64,000 nt of DNA from Combretum micranthum (lineage: Eukaryota > Streptophyta > Magnoliopsida > Myrtales > Combretaceae): positions 248,001 to 312,000 of the forward strand of contig JAMXBD010001399.1 in NCBI GenBank assembly GCA_024138025.1, read 5' to 3'. Below, piece after piece: positions 13,593-25,442 of the stretch (its first letter is position 1; each line of letters starts with the position of its first letter). The notes beneath the pieces were generated by a model. It saw only the letters and a program-made list of their open reading frames with translations. It was not told where the DNA came from and searched no databases. A program made the position numbers and the translations under genes.

Positions 13593-14166
13593 ATCAGTTT
13601 TGCAGTGGAATTTTCTTTAAAATTAAAACCCTAATTCCAGTATGCATGTGTTTTTGATTAGATACAAAAAACGAAAATAAAAGTTCAAGTTTTAATACCT
13701 TATTTGATTTCAAAAAGCTATTTGATGATACGGATTTGTAGACGTTGCCATGTTGCGAATGCCTCTATGGTATCCACACGAGGATGACCTTGATTTGGAT
13801 CTCTCTTGCCTGCTAGCGCAATCTAGAACACTTCTAGATTTGGTTTCGAAGGGGCTCCTAAAGATACGAATTTCTCACACACTCTCTAGGGTTTCGAAAA
13901 TTTCTTTTGACAACACATGTCATTTTCCCTAGGAGAGCGTCTTATGTTCTATTTATACTAAAGTCTATTATTCATGCGAATAATAACTTTAGTCCCCTAA
14001 TCTTATTAGGGATAATAATAAATTATAAAATAATTCACGAAATAAATTATTAAATAATTCATAAACATAAGAATTATTAATCCGATTAGGAATAATCATT
14101 TTATTGTTCTTAACAAATTATAAAATGAAAATATCAAATATTTGGCCTTGGGCAAAAACACGAACA
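13593..14166 (-). repeat. 5' LTR (3'-truncated) of the inner copia element
   Basis: It starts TGTTCGTGTTTTTGCCC on the minus strand next to the TSD ATTAT. It lacks the terminal ~15 bp present in the other LTR and is fused to RNase H coding sequence. Confidence 0.75.
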
Positions 14167-17100
14167 ATTATGTCATGCTAGTATGTATATTTAGACTAAT
14201 TGATATTACATTTTCGCTTATCAAAAGGATAATAAAGTGATAAATAACAATGTTAGAAGGTAGAAATTGATTATAATATTAGATAATTAATTTCTAGAGT
14301 CCATTTATTAGTAAATAAAAATTTAGAGGCAAATCACTAGGGTTGAAATATACACGATAGGATCAATAACTGATCAAAATCTTCTAATCTAAAGCCCAAA
14401 TTAAAATCCTGATTTCATAAACATGAAAGTTATAATATTTTAACCCTATATAGACTAAAACCCGAGTTTACTCTATTAGATTTGGAAACTCTAATCGCGT
14501 AGGTGATAAACATAAATCTACCAGATTCCGTAAATTTTAGAATTTAGTTTTCAACCTGAAAACAATGTAAGAAAAATATGGAACATTAACTATAGAGATA
14601 TCTATAGTGTAATACTGAAAAATTCTCGAAACACTAAAAGTTAAGCGTGCTCATGACCTAGGATGAGTGACCTACGGGAAATGAATAGTAATTTTTCAAA
14701 ACGAGTGATATCTCGATAACTATAATTCAAAGACAATAACTAGTGGTTTAGAATTGAATTATTAGATCCTTAAAGTATATCAGTTAGCAAATGATGATTT
14801 AAAAATAAATCGCTAGGATTGAGATGTAACCGTTAAAACTAGATATTAGGTATAATTTACATAAATAAGACTCAAACTAAGATTTTAATATCGAAAATAC
14901 TAAAACAAAAATATTCTTAACTTATATAAACGCTCGTTATGTTTTATGAAGTAAAACTTAACTAAAGAAACAATTAGAATTAAGTAAAGTAAACCTATAG
15001 CGTAGTTCTGGCATTTAAAAAGAATAGAGATGTTCTATGACAAGTTTAAATAATTTAAATCACACACAACATATACTCATGAGTAGAAATAGAATTAAGG
15101 AGGAAAATAAAAACTTAGAAAACCTTAGAACCTTATAATAAAAATTTCATCCCTATAAGAAAACTTAAGAAAAATTTTACTTTAATTTGAATAATGAAAC
15201 ATATTGGATTATCCGATCAATAAGAAGATTGGATATATAATTAAACTTCAATATGTGACCTTATATACAAATATAAGATTCATATCATTCGCAGAAATAG
15301 AATATTAATAGATAAACTTGATATGATTTAAGTATTATATAGATAAAAGATATTTAGCTTTAAATCTATTAGATATACTCAATAAAAAACCTATATAGAC
15401 ATATGAAGATTTCAACACATATAAAAGAATAAGATTCCTAAAATAAAATTTAAGTAATTCAATTACAAAATTAGAAAATCAAGATAATATAAATTGTAAT
15501 TGAAAAATTAAACTTAACCAAGAATTCTGTAACTCTAAGTATAAAATTCAATGCTTATAAGACTATAAGGATATAAAGTATAGATTAATGAAAATCATAA
15601 AAATTAATTGATATAATCAAATTAACTAGAGTTACATACTTAAAATAAGATCAAGACAATCAAAATGAAAATAAGTATAAATATGTATACTTTAACTAAA
15701 AAGTTGAGTAATGGACTTAAATTAAGTATAATCACTAATACTTTATGAAATAAACATTTACAAGAAATTGAACTTGAAATAATAATTAAGAATACAAAAC
15801 AAGAAACCTAGGCATCATTATGATACCTTTCGAGCTCCTAAAGTAACATAGGAAAAATATACAAAATGATTAGTTTAACCCGAAAATTAAAAACTACATT
15901 CGATAAGTTTTCCAATGACTACTCAATGCTAAAATCTAAGTTAAAACGAGTATAATTTGCCCAATTTAAGATTTCGTGATTTAACTCGACATTTGAAAAC
16001 ATTTAAAATACTTCTCTTAAGAAAACTAAGATTATACGAACTTTATAGTTTAACTTACAAAGCGTAGCTTTTACAAGCTTCAAAATGACTAATTATGTGT
16101 TAAGGTTAGATTAAGAAGTGCTAAAACTCAAGTTTAAGATACAAAGACACAATAGGTTTCTTTATATGAATAAAAGTATAGTAATGGAGTATCTGTTATC
16201 TTGATTCTCAGGGGATACAGATCTGTCTTCAAGTGTTCTTGTAGATTTCTGTGACCATTAAGCAAGGATAAATAGGTGAGTATATTCTGATGACCTTCAT
16301 ATCTGCTTGTGCTTGTAGGTTTAGAATATGATATTTTGTTAATATAAATTAAATGATTTAAGTATGGGGTTGAGAAATTTATACTTGTGGTTGCTTGTGT
16401 TTGTTATCTGTGTTGAAAATACTATACATTATTCTGAACGTTAAGTATTGAGTGTTGTTTAATCATTTTGATCTTTGCGAGTGTCTGATAATTGTCTGAT
16501 CGCCAAATAAATGGACTTACTGAATATTGGTGTGATAATGATAATATTGATCATGCATTGCACAATTGCATGTAGAAGGCCATCACCACTACACTTTGAC
16601 TCGGATGGGCCACACTGTCCCATGAGGACGGTGAACATAGAGGACTGAAGTGGTATATGCCTAGTGTGTATCATGGGCCTTGTTCTAGGGGAATGGGAAC
16701 TAAGTCGTCATGGGGAGACGACCCACCTCCTAGGATCGTGCCGGGTCATTGTTAAGGATATCTTGCTTCAATGGGATGTTTTTATATTTATATTATTTTC
16801 TATATATGAAAAACTTCTTGAATAAATTTGATTCCCGAAGTATTAGCGGTCCGGGTGCTGATGTGTGGATGTACCCCAACCCTGGATTCGAAGGGCGTAA
16901 ATCCGAATATATATATGGTTACCGATTAGCCATATATATTTGTTCATTTTCTTTTCTGCATTGCATATGCTTGTTTAATAACTTGTTTACTTTTGCTTGA
17001 ACAGTATGGAGCGAAGGTATACTTCACTCAGCTAGTTGTAGCTGACTCTCCAACAGTTTGCTTTTGCAGGTAAGTTGAATACATGGATGGAATAGGATCT

Positions 17101-17558
17101 GAGTGCAGAGTGTGATAAAGATCAAGTTGTACAAGACTGATAGAAGATTGAGAATTTGATAGGTTAAACCTAGTTGAGAGAATAAACATGAAAATATAGT
17201 CTTTTTTAACTTAAACCTAGTTTATATTTTGTGTTAAACCTAAGTTTACCTTATCTTGTCGCTTGGTAAGATATCTGATTCTCTGCGGTCTTTGTGATCT
17301 GTGGAAGTTTCGATATCCAATAAATAATTTTCATAATAAATCTTTATATGTATAATACAATGAGAGGATAATTAATTAAAGTCTTGTAAACTCTGACTTG
17401 CAAGGCGATCCTCATATTGTGGGTGCACACGTGATCTGATGATTTAGGGCAATCCTACTAGGCCCCCTATAGGGTCGCGACACATTTAGAATAATTAATT
17501 ATTCATGGATTTCTATTATAAAGTAACTATGCAAACAATACAAAAGAAATGCCTCTGT

Positions 17559-17582
17559 TTATATATATATATATATATATAT
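17559..17582. repeat. (TA)n microsatellite
   Basis: An alternating TA run inside the right-hand piece of the solo copia LTR. Confidence 0.9.
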
Positions 17583-18634
17583 CAAATGGCAATATCCAGT
17601 AATTGGCCTAGGGCATAATCACTAACAAACTCAACAAATACTAAGTCATATGTGTATTTATATATTAGTTATATAGGGGTTTTATCTCTAAAAATTTATA
17701 TAAAGCTTCTACAAATGTTATAGATCAACTATGAGTTCAAATTTTAAATTTGAAGTTTATGCGATTGAATAATTTTAAAGTTTTATTTTACATGATTTAA
17801 GGTTTTTTAAGCGTAATAGGCTAAATTAGGGTTTTAGCACCTATAGACTCCAAATTTCCTAACTAAAATTATGGTGTAATCCAAATTTTTATTTGAAGTT
17901 TAGATTGTCAGTTATAGATCTATTTTCATTTTTATTGCGTATATATAATCCTAGTGATTCATCTTTTAGTTATCATTTTATAATTAATAGGTTCTATAAA
18001 TAGATTGTCTTTTATAGAGTTTGAAATTTAGGGCTATTTTTAATTATATCTTGAGTTATTAACTCAAGATATGAAATCTTGTCTCTGGTATTAATTAGGA
18101 TAAAAGAATTTTCTATTCGGGTTTTGTAAACTATAAATGAGTTCACTACTACTCATAGGTTCATTCTAAGGCTTTCATTGGGTCATAAGTTTAATATCTA
18201 TTTAACATTTACTACTCTATTCATTTTACTAATTATAAAAATTTTTGAGGTTACAGGGTTAAATTAGGATTTTAGTCTTTGTAGACTCATAATTTTCAAA
18301 TTAAAACATTGGTATAATTCAAATATTTAATTAGTATAGAATTTATTTTGTAATTACTAAACTTAAGGTAAAAAGAATTTGAAAGTTTATGGTAATTTAT
18401 CATTAATCATTGATTATATAGTGTTATGGAAGTTGCATTTTGCATTTCAAAATTTTATTGGTAAGTATTCAAATTTTTTTAACTATAATCAAATTTGTTT
18501 ATACTTTAAAACTTTTAGTTCGTGAAAAATTGAAAGTGATTTTTGCGACTTTATTATAATTCTTTATGATTCTATATTACAGTTTTGGTAATTATTATAA
18601 TTAGATTTTGTGAAATTAAGGGGATTACAGTTAA

Positions 18635-19509
18635 TCTAGTAATAGAAACACATTATAGGATACAAATTTAAAGATCTAAGATTTAGATTTGGAAAAATTT
18701 TATGCAGGAAGGTAATAAAATTAAAAATAGCTTTGATTCTGTTAACCTAACTGCATTTCAATCGGATGTGTTCTTTCTGCTTCTTTGTCGATTGCCTTTA
18801 ATTTTAAGTCAAATTAGTTTGTAGAAATTAATGAATTAATTAAAATGAAAGGGAAAGTGATATAGGAAATTAGAGTAAGGAATAGAAAGAATTTAAAAGT
18901 AAATAATTGAAATTAATTAATTTTTTTATTAAATTAAGGGTCAGAATTATGCTATTTTCTTATAGTAAATTTATAGATTGCATCATTGAGAGAGATGAAC
19001 TATCTTGATTGGAATCTGAGTAGAGATAGAGTTTTACTTTTCTAAATACTCATATTCCAATTTCCAACCATACCTTAATTTGAAAATTAAGCACATTACA
19101 AATGGAATAATGGAAGAAAACCATGGTGGTCATTGGTAAGAGTAAGAAGTACATATTCTCATCCCGACTTTATATTAAATTTATGTATATTTTTGTACTT
19201 ATGATAAGGAAAATAATGTATGACTTAAAAATATATATGTACAAAAGTGATTATAAATGCAAGAAATCACAAGAAAAAGGAAGCAAATAAAATTTTTCAT
19301 GCTCTAACTCCATGCCAGCAGATGAGAGAACACGGATGAAAGGAATGTAAAGCCTTGTCCATAGCAAGAGTTGATTCCAACAGCCCATTATGTCTCCAAT
19401 CATGAAGTCCGTGTTGCATGAAGCAGCCCATCAACAATTATATAGGCGCCAGATCCATCCGATTTTCAAACCCAAGAAGTCTGAGGCAAGTTTTAAAGGA
19501 AATTCCACA
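18635..19509. other. Intergenic, nothing recognised
   Basis: AT-rich. No TIR, LTR or coding similarity was recognised. The segment 19300-19500 is less AT-rich and has short open frames on both strands that match nothing known to me. Confidence 0.45.
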
Positions 19510-20195
19510 GTTCGCAAATTAAACATCAAGCGTCTATTTGCTAGGATAACATGGGACACCATTCCTAGGATAACAAATATTTTTTCAAAATGGAGGAAAA
19601 TTTGCAGCGCAATTGTTGTTGTCCGCACCTTATTCTAGCGAATACATAATTGCCATGTGTACATAAATAATAGTAATTTTTTCTTTTATTCCAAGGATAT
19701 TTTTAACTTTTAAATTTATTAACACGTATCAAGTGTCTATTTATTGAGACAACATGGGAACACCAGTGATAGCAAAATGGACAAACTATACTGTCGATGC
19801 CATCCCCACTCGTCCTGATGAATACATAATTATCACACGTGTATAAAATAATAGGAACTGTTTCTTTTATTCTAGGGATGTTTTTAATTTTTAAATTTAT
19901 TAACACGTGTCAAGTGTCTATTTATTGGGACAAGATATAGACACCATTCTTGGGAAAATAAATATTTTTCCAAAGTGGGCGAAAATTTGTTGTGGCATTG
20001 ATGTTGTCCCCCTCTTGTCCCAGTAAATACATAATTGCCACATGTATGTAAAGTAATAGTAATTGTTTCTTTTATTTAGAGAATGTTTTTAATTTTTAAA
20101 TTTATTAAAACATGTTAAGTATTTATTTGCAAGGATAAGATGGGATACCATTCCGAGACAGCAAATATTTTTCAAATATTTTTCCGAGGTAAAGT
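19510..20195. repeat. Tandem repeat, unit ~180-205 bp, about 3.5 copies
   Basis: The phrase AATACATAATT(G/A)(C/T)CA recurs at 19641, 19821 and 20026. Each copy is followed by TTTCTTTTATT, TTTTTAA.TTTTAAATTTATTAA, AAGTGTCTATTT and GGGACACCATTC-type blocks. The spacing is 180 and then 205 bp, because the middle copy lacks about 25 bp of the ATTTTTCCAAAGTGG segment. Divergence is roughly 10-20% by eye. Short open frames across the array are chance. Confidence 0.8.
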
Positions 20196-20923
20196 GGCAA
20201 GTTAGGAATGCATGTTTTTTTATTTTTATCATTGGTTTCATGGTATTCATAAATCTGGTAACATAATATATTTTCTTGCTGAGTTAAAAAATAAGGGTTT
20301 ACCTAGTATTTATAAGAATTTATTAAAAAATGTATTTAGAACGCAAAATCTGCAAATATGCAATGTCTGTTTCCTCATTGTTCGAGAATTGTGGCCTGTG
20401 GTGACTTCAAATGATATTCTAAATAAACTTGATAAGAACCTAGATTGTGAAGGTCTTTCTCATGGTCTGAAAGGATTTTGTTTTCGACATACGAGGATAA
20501 GGTTTTAATCTAGTAAGACAAGGTATTGGGATTGTATCTCAAAAATTATATGCATTATCTTGTTATATTCATTTTATCCACATTTATAATTGCACTATTA
20601 AATATTACGAATGTTTGAAACTAGAAATTTTTGTTGAAATTCCCAAATTTTAAGAGGAATTGGCTCTATTTTTACACTATATATTTGTAAAGCTTATGAA
20701 GATACAAGCCAACTAACTCTAAGTAAGGTAAAACACACGTCTTTATTTACTTTTTCAAGTTCATACATGACTTTGTAAATGAAATGTTCAAAACTTAATC
20801 ATATCTGCTAATGTTATCTGAAGAAAAAACTATTCTTACAAGCAGCATATATATCTTTCTACAAATGCATTACAGGTATTGATAATATAAGATTGAAATG
20901 CTTGATGATGAAAAACAATTTGC
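20196..20923. other. 3' flank of the first kinase gene
   Basis: No recognised repeat or gene. A 98-codon plus-strand open frame (20212-20508) matches no family I know and lacks support. Confidence 0.4.
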
Positions 20924-22130
20924 TCAAGTGGTGTGCACATTCCTTCCTGCCAAGACAGACAGCTGAGCATCAGAAATTTGGTCTACACGTATCTGGAAGC
21001 TTGATGAAGAAGATTTACACCAAACGCCTCCATTGCTTCATTTCTAGCATGATCCATTTTCTTTCCTGATATTTGGTAGTAGAACCATCTCTTAGTTTTC
21101 TTATTTCCTCTAACTTTGTTGCTACCTCTTTCATTGTTGGTCTCTTCCTACTATTAAGGTTTAAACATGTATATGCAAGGTTTGCAACTTTCAAGATCTC
21201 TTCTTTTCCAGCTTGATTCAAAACTTGAGCATCCACAATGTCAAATAAAAAGTCTCCCTCAACTGCATTAATGAAATATGCCGCTAAACCTCTTTCCTTT
21301 TCCTCTCTCAATGTGGAAATTGGTTTTTCTCTGTGAAGAGTTCAACAAGGACACTCCAAAACTATATACATCACTTTTGTCTGTAAATTGACTGGAGCGG
21401 AAGTACTCTGGATCCAAATAGCCAAAGGTTCCTTGACAAGTGTGGTAACATGAGTTTGCTCTAGAGAAACTGATCTCGAAATTCCAAAATCTGCTATTTT
21501 GCACAATACTTTTCATCTAAAAGTATATTAGTAGACTTTATGTCTCTATGGTAAATAGGCATGGATGCTGCAGTATGCATGTAGAAAAGGGCATCTGCAA
21601 TTTCTGTAGCAATCCGCAAACGCATATCCCATGATACAGTTAACTCTTCGTTAGGTTGGTGGATGAATTGGTACAGGGTTCCATTTGGAATGTATTCATA
21701 TACTAATAATGGAACCTTGGTTTCTAAACAAAACCCTATTATCTTGACAATATTTCTATGATTAATTTGAGAGAGAATCAAGATCTCATTAACAAAATGT
21801 TCAACTAAATCCTCATCTATAACTGTTGATTTCTTTATTGCGACATCTCTCCATTTGGTAGCATTCCCTTATAAACTGTACCTTGTCCCCCTTCACCAAG
21901 AATTCTACTCTCATTGAATTGGTCCGTCGCAATTTCTAATTCCTTTAAATCAAACAATTTGCTTTCCTTAACATTGCCGACGGACGAAGTTAGTTGTTGT
22001 TGTACCAATAAACCACCATTTTGTTTGAAGTATTTCTGTCTCAGTTTTCTTTCTTTTCTTTTCATGATAATCTTGTATTGTCCCCACAGGAACAAAATGA
22101 ATGCTACCGAGCCAAGGCTTGTGCCAAATC
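20924..22130 (-). CDS. WAK-like 1 exon 3: transmembrane and Ser/Thr kinase
   Basis: The acceptor TTGCAG precedes [16 protein letters not shown], a membrane span, then a basic juxtamembrane stretch ([12 protein letters not shown]). Kinase blocks follow in shifting frames: glycine loop [11 protein letters not shown], catalytic lysine VAIKK, HRD motif [15 protein letters not shown] motif IADFGISR, then [19 protein letters not shown], and the C-lobe block [16 protein letters not shown]. The current frame ends at a stop at 21015. A neighbouring frame to 20924 carries [12 protein letters not shown], resembling the tail of the second gene, so the true end is probably there. Confidence 0.8.
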
Positions 22131-22221
22131 CTGCAATAATGGGAAAAAATAAGATTATCTTCTTGCAGCTGCGGGAGTTGGCATTTTCATTTTTAAAGTA
22201 GCGATAACTTTCATTGCATAC

Positions 22222-22337
22222 CTACTGCAAGCAAATGTCTTTTTTTGTCAACAATACAAGTAGGAGGTTGTCCGTCGACGTGATTCACGCAATTTGATAT
22301 GGCAAACAAGGATTTGAATCTTTACATTCATCGATAT
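22222..22337 (-). CDS. WAK-like 1 exon 2: EGF-like domain
   Basis: The acceptor TATAG precedes DIDECKDSNPCLPY, then CVNHVDGQPPTCIVD, an EGF-Ca-like repeat, ending at donor GTATGC. The exon is 116 bp. The matching exon in the second gene is 114 bp (phase 1 to phase 1), so 117 bp would be expected. One base is missing near 22292, which converts the frame to a stop. Confidence 0.75.
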
Positions 22338-23146
22338 CTATATAAAACGACAATAGAAATTACAGTTAGAACTAGCAAATTAATTTTGAAATCTGAATAT
22401 TGTGTACGACATGATGACGACTATCACCAGCCATTGACCATCATCTTTGACTTCTATCGTCATTTCTCATCTGTCACTTACATCAGTTCTAGTCGCACCC
22501 TCCTGAAATTATGATAATAATAATACTGCAAGAGGAAAAGGAAATATGGTACATTTGGTGGGCAGTTTGTAGATTTTTATCTTTTATCGATAACTTCTTA
22601 CAGCAATTTTTATTTTATCTTTTTATGGAGGACCTTTTTTTTTAATTTATAATATATAAAACGGTCATAATATGTTGTCTCGATTGCAATGTATCTTTCC
22701 ACTTTAATCCACTGCTATGGTGACGACTATGGTGATAATAATAAATTGCGAGAGATTTACGATACCTATTCTCCTTTTTTTTTTTTTAATTGAAGTGATA
22801 TCGACTTATAAACCTTTAAAATGAGATTATTGAGAAAAACATATTGATTCTTTAGATTGTGCGTATGTGGGGAAAATATCCCGTGCGAAACATGAAAGGA
22901 AGGGAAAATAAATAAATAAAATAGAACGGAAAGCTATTTAGCATGCAGATTCCTCGAAAATAATTTTCTAAAATGTCACGAGGTATTTTAAGAATTGAAA
23001 TAACTTTTAAATATTAAAGAATGTAATTTTAGAAGATTCAAAACCAAATTTCTCGCTGTTATCATGTGAGTTATATTGCTGCTACTTAGATGAAGATATT
23101 GAATATATTGACGATGTTTTGCAAGATGAGAGATTCAGATTTATAC

Positions 23147-24085
23147 CTTGACATCCGTTTTCAAGATAAGCATTTCCTCCGTAGCCCATACGCAGAGGCA
23201 GTAAACGAGTCCTCTCTGGTTCAGCTTGTGGTCTTCTTCAGTATATACATTGAAGAGAGTATCGCAGCTAAAATGTTCCTTTTTGGTAATGTTTTCATCA
23301 GTAAAAGAAAGCTCTTTGACTACTCCCCACGCGAGAGTCACAGGAAGATTGTCCAGCGTTCCTATGGTGTCCACCTTCCAATGCCTGGAGTTAGAAACCA
23401 GGAAAGCATAACCGCACCCTTCGACAGATGCCGAATAATTATTTTTCTTTTCTTTTTTCATGAATGTAACTGTGAAATCTTGGAGAAGGTAACCAGCTTC
23501 AGTATGGCAACAGTTAGTCCTAGAAAAGCAATAACTGTATCTATCACTACCACTAACACCTTTACTGGTATTGACTGCACCATCTCCACACTTTGAGTCG
23601 CATCCCAAAAATCCATTGGTTTCAGTATCATTATTCAAGCTGGCTATAGTGTCACAACCAACTGCAACAAAATCGTTGAAATAGGATCCGAAATAAAACG
23701 GGCTACCTTTCAAGCTGATAAGAGGAGTAGTAGTTCTGTTCCCTCGGCTTTCGGTCTACAGCTCTCATTCGCCACTTTACTATATTTGGAAGCCTGACTT
23801 GGATGAGGGGAGTCACCGTGTGGTCCATAATGCTGATGTTGAGCACTTCCACACCATACTTCTTTAGATGCGGCACATAGCTGTCCCCCCTCTGTCGTCT
23901 ACACTCAATTTCATACCACTCATCCAAGAAACAGCCAGGTCCAACGCCAAAAGGATACGGAATAGTCACGTTCCCGCATCCCTCAGTGCATTTGGGCCTT
24001 GCCCACGAAGGATTTGCTTCTACAATCGCAGCTTTTGTACTTAGAAGAGACGGCAGAGCAAGAATAATAATAGTAAGAGTATCAT
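23147..24085 (-). CDS. WAK-like 1 exon 1: signal peptide and GUB_WAK domain
   Basis: After a hydrophobic leader, the frame carries CTEGCGNVTIPYPFGVGPGC and [13 protein letters not shown], the defining start of the galacturonan-binding WAK domain (PF13947-type) with its cysteines. Further on come GSPFYFGSYFNDFVAVGCDT, CFSRTNCCHTEAG and WGVVKELSF, typical WAK extracellular blocks. The end encodes a cysteine-rich turn and a donor CAAG|GTATAA. Net frame changes occur near 24050, between 23790 and 23735, and near 23190. Confidence 0.8.
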
Positions 24086-24188
24086 GACTTATTTGGAGTC
24101 TAAATAAGATCACACCTAATCTAACTGGTAGAGAGAACAGTTGAAATATGCTAATATGGTGGTGTATGCTCTGTTATGTTACTTCTTG

Positions 24189-24201
24189 AATTATATATAG
24201 A
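24189..24201 (-). promoter_or_regulatory. Putative TATA box of WAK-like 1
   Basis: CTATATATAATTC on the minus strand lies about 107 bp upstream of the ATG at 24085, a plausible distance for a TATA box with a short leader. It rests on sequence match and position only. Confidence 0.4.
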
Positions 24202-25332
24202 TGAAAATTCTCTTTCTTGATTTTTTTGTGTGCTCTCATCCTTTATTATCACTTTCCATCAGTTAGATTTGGGCCCCACACTTGGATCCTGTATACTGGC
24301 GTGGAATTTTTTGGGTTCTTGCAATTCAAACATGATGATATGATATTTAAGGCAAATAAACACGGTTGCTAGAGGGGATTAAAATTGCATAACAGGATAG
24401 CAAATACAATAGAAATTATGCAAAAATCTTATTGAAAATATTAAAGATATTTGAAAATTAACAAACATTCTGGAAAATTTAAGAATTAGAGAGTTAGTGA
24501 CATTATTGGCAATTACCCCAAAGAAAAAAAAATTGCAAATCAGTAAAGACTGAATTGGGTAAAAGATAAAGAGTAATATATGGACGAATTGCAATTTATA
24601 AATGAAATCAATGAATAGTAAGGATAATTACGAGATAAAGGACAATGCCCAATTAAAAAAAAAAAAAAAAAAAGAAACTTGGTGCATTTAAAAGTCTAGA
24701 GATGTTTTATTAAAATTATGGATACTTTGGAAAATCATCTTCAAAAGGTCGGTCATGAAACATACGGAGATTTATTAAATATATAACATACTTATAAAAA
24801 CTTCGTAAGTATGTGGTGCTTTACTAACCATAAATAGAAATTGTATAATCTAATATTAGTTTTTTTGAGACACTTGTGAAATTTTAATGGTGATAAAAAA
24901 ATAATAATAAGAGTGATTTGTGAGTTCATATTCATCAAAAACTTGAATTATTTATATGTCTTTTTTTTTTTTTTTTTCATTTCACATGCCCATGGAATAC
25001 AGGAGGAGGAGGTGGTGGTGGTGGTGGTTTTTACTGTAATTATTATCTTTTTGAGTTTGTGCACGTGACGGGAACATGATATGGGATTTTCGTCTGTCCC
25101 AATAATCCTTAAGACCCGCCGAGTTATGACTATTGACTTGTAGGAGAGAATCGAGTTGTGGACTCGTCTACACGAGTTACATTACAGAAAGATAGGAAAA
25201 AAAAAATAATAATCCTAAAGTTTTATTTTTTTTTTTCTTTCGAAAGATTACAAGAGAAATTATTTAGATTTCAAATTAGATTCAAATAAAATATTAATAT
25301 TTTGAATAATTAAAAAAATAAAAAAATAGCAA

Positions 25333-25442
25333 ATTTGGTACCTGAACTTTACATAAAATTTCAAATTAATATATGAAGTACTCAATTTAGTACCTAATCA
25401 AACTTTGTGCAAAGTTTGGATACGGAATTTGATATTTACCCT
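25333..25442. repeat. Fragment of the GGTACCTGAACTTT MITE family
   Basis: It carries TTGGTACCTGAACTTT and CAATTTAGTACCTAATC, motifs shared with 39505-40004, 25975-26175 and, more distantly, the ends of 48220-48521. No clean terminal pair was defined for this copy. Confidence 0.5.

Larger units (their letters stand above)
11486..14166 (-). mobile_element. Deleted Ty1/copia element with two LTRs
   Basis: Two direct repeats of about 580 bp (11486-12071 and 13593-14166) form the LTRs. Exact TSD copies ATTAT lie at 11481-11485 and 14167-14171. On the minus strand the 3' LTR starts TGTTAGTG just after a purine tract (GCAAGTGGGAGAT). Internally only an RNase H segment (about 13130-13580) and a 1.05-kb 3' region remain. 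The 5' LTR lacks its last ~15 bp and runs directly into the RNase H frame, so primer site, gag, integrase and reverse transcriptase were removed by one deletion. Confidence 0.8.
10371..17482 (+). mobile_element. Solo Ty3/gypsy LTR, ~4.4 kb without insertion
   Basis: It starts TATAATACCCTGAATTATACG, resembling the other gypsy LTR starts here but with TG changed to TA, and ends GGGTCGCGACA. Exact TSD copies CATTT lie at 10366-10370 and 17483-17487. The 3' part (about 16200-17482) resembles 60660-61833 of the LARD: the GGGCGTAAATC block, the CCAACAGTTTG.TTTTGCAGG block, and the end block with GTGCACACGTGAT. No primer site follows, so it is a solo LTR. It contains the copia element 11486-14166. 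Confidence 0.75.
9093..17627 (-). mobile_element. Solo copia LTR, ~1.4 kb without insertions
   Basis: On the minus strand it starts TGTTAGTGATTATGCCC at 17627 and ends AAAACCCTACA at 9093. It is bounded by exact 5-bp copies AACTC at 9088-9092 and 17628-17632. The sequence is related to the inner copia element: both share the block with TGTGACCCTGTAGGT..ACCTAATGTTGGCAG and the ATTATGTCTACCCAAATTA segment. No pol or primer site is present, so it is a solo LTR. It is split by the gypsy LTR at 10371-17482. The outer pieces are 9093-10370 and 17488-17627. Confidence 0.75.
4924..18629 (-). mobile_element. Solo Ty3/gypsy LTR, ~5.2 kb without insertions
   Basis: On the minus strand the unit starts at 18629 with TGTAATCCCCTTAATTTCAC and ends at 4924 with GGCATGACA. 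The start matches the LTR start at 56580 (TGTAATCCCCCAAATTTTACG). The end region (about 4924-5060) matches the last 120 bp of that LTR, including a TGCACACGTG-like block. Flanks are GTTGA (4919-4923) and GTTAA (18630-18634), a 4/5 TSD match. No primer site follows the 3' end, so it is a solo LTR. A foreign block at 9093-17632 is inserted in it. Removing that block leaves about 5166 bp, close to the 5254-bp LTR at 56580. Confidence 0.65.
20924..24113 (-). pseudogene. WAK-like receptor kinase 1, frame-disrupted
   Basis: A three-exon wall-associated-kinase-like gene. In the family, the extracellular GUB_WAK domain binds pectin and the cytoplasmic kinase signals at the plasma membrane. Exon 1 is 24085-23147, exon 2 (EGF-like) 22337-22222 and exon 3 (transmembrane plus kinase) 22130 to about 20924, all with GT-AG borders. 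The likely start is ATG at 24085, which opens MILLLLLFLLC; the longer open frame from 24113 starts with GTG and has no upstream ATG. The frame shifts at about 24050, 23740-23790, 23190, 22292, 21847, 21499, 21437, 21353 and 21331. Each site is explained by one missing base (two at 23740-23790), and no substitution stop remains between shifts until the C-terminal tail. The catalytic motifs are present in separate frames. It is either a pseudogene or a real gene with assembly base losses. It is paralogous to the gene at 30411-33002. Confidence 0.85.

Noticed and set aside
19510..20195. CRISPR-like array
   Set aside because: Repeat units of 180-205 bp without short repeats and unique spacers. 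Plant tandem repeat.
20212..20508. 98-codon plus-strand open frame
   Set aside because: No similarity, no splice or promoter support. Its length is expected by chance in this region.
23090..23596. 168-codon plus-strand open frame
   Set aside because: It lies opposite WAK-like 1 exon 1 on the other strand. It has no domain of its own and is explained as a shadow frame.
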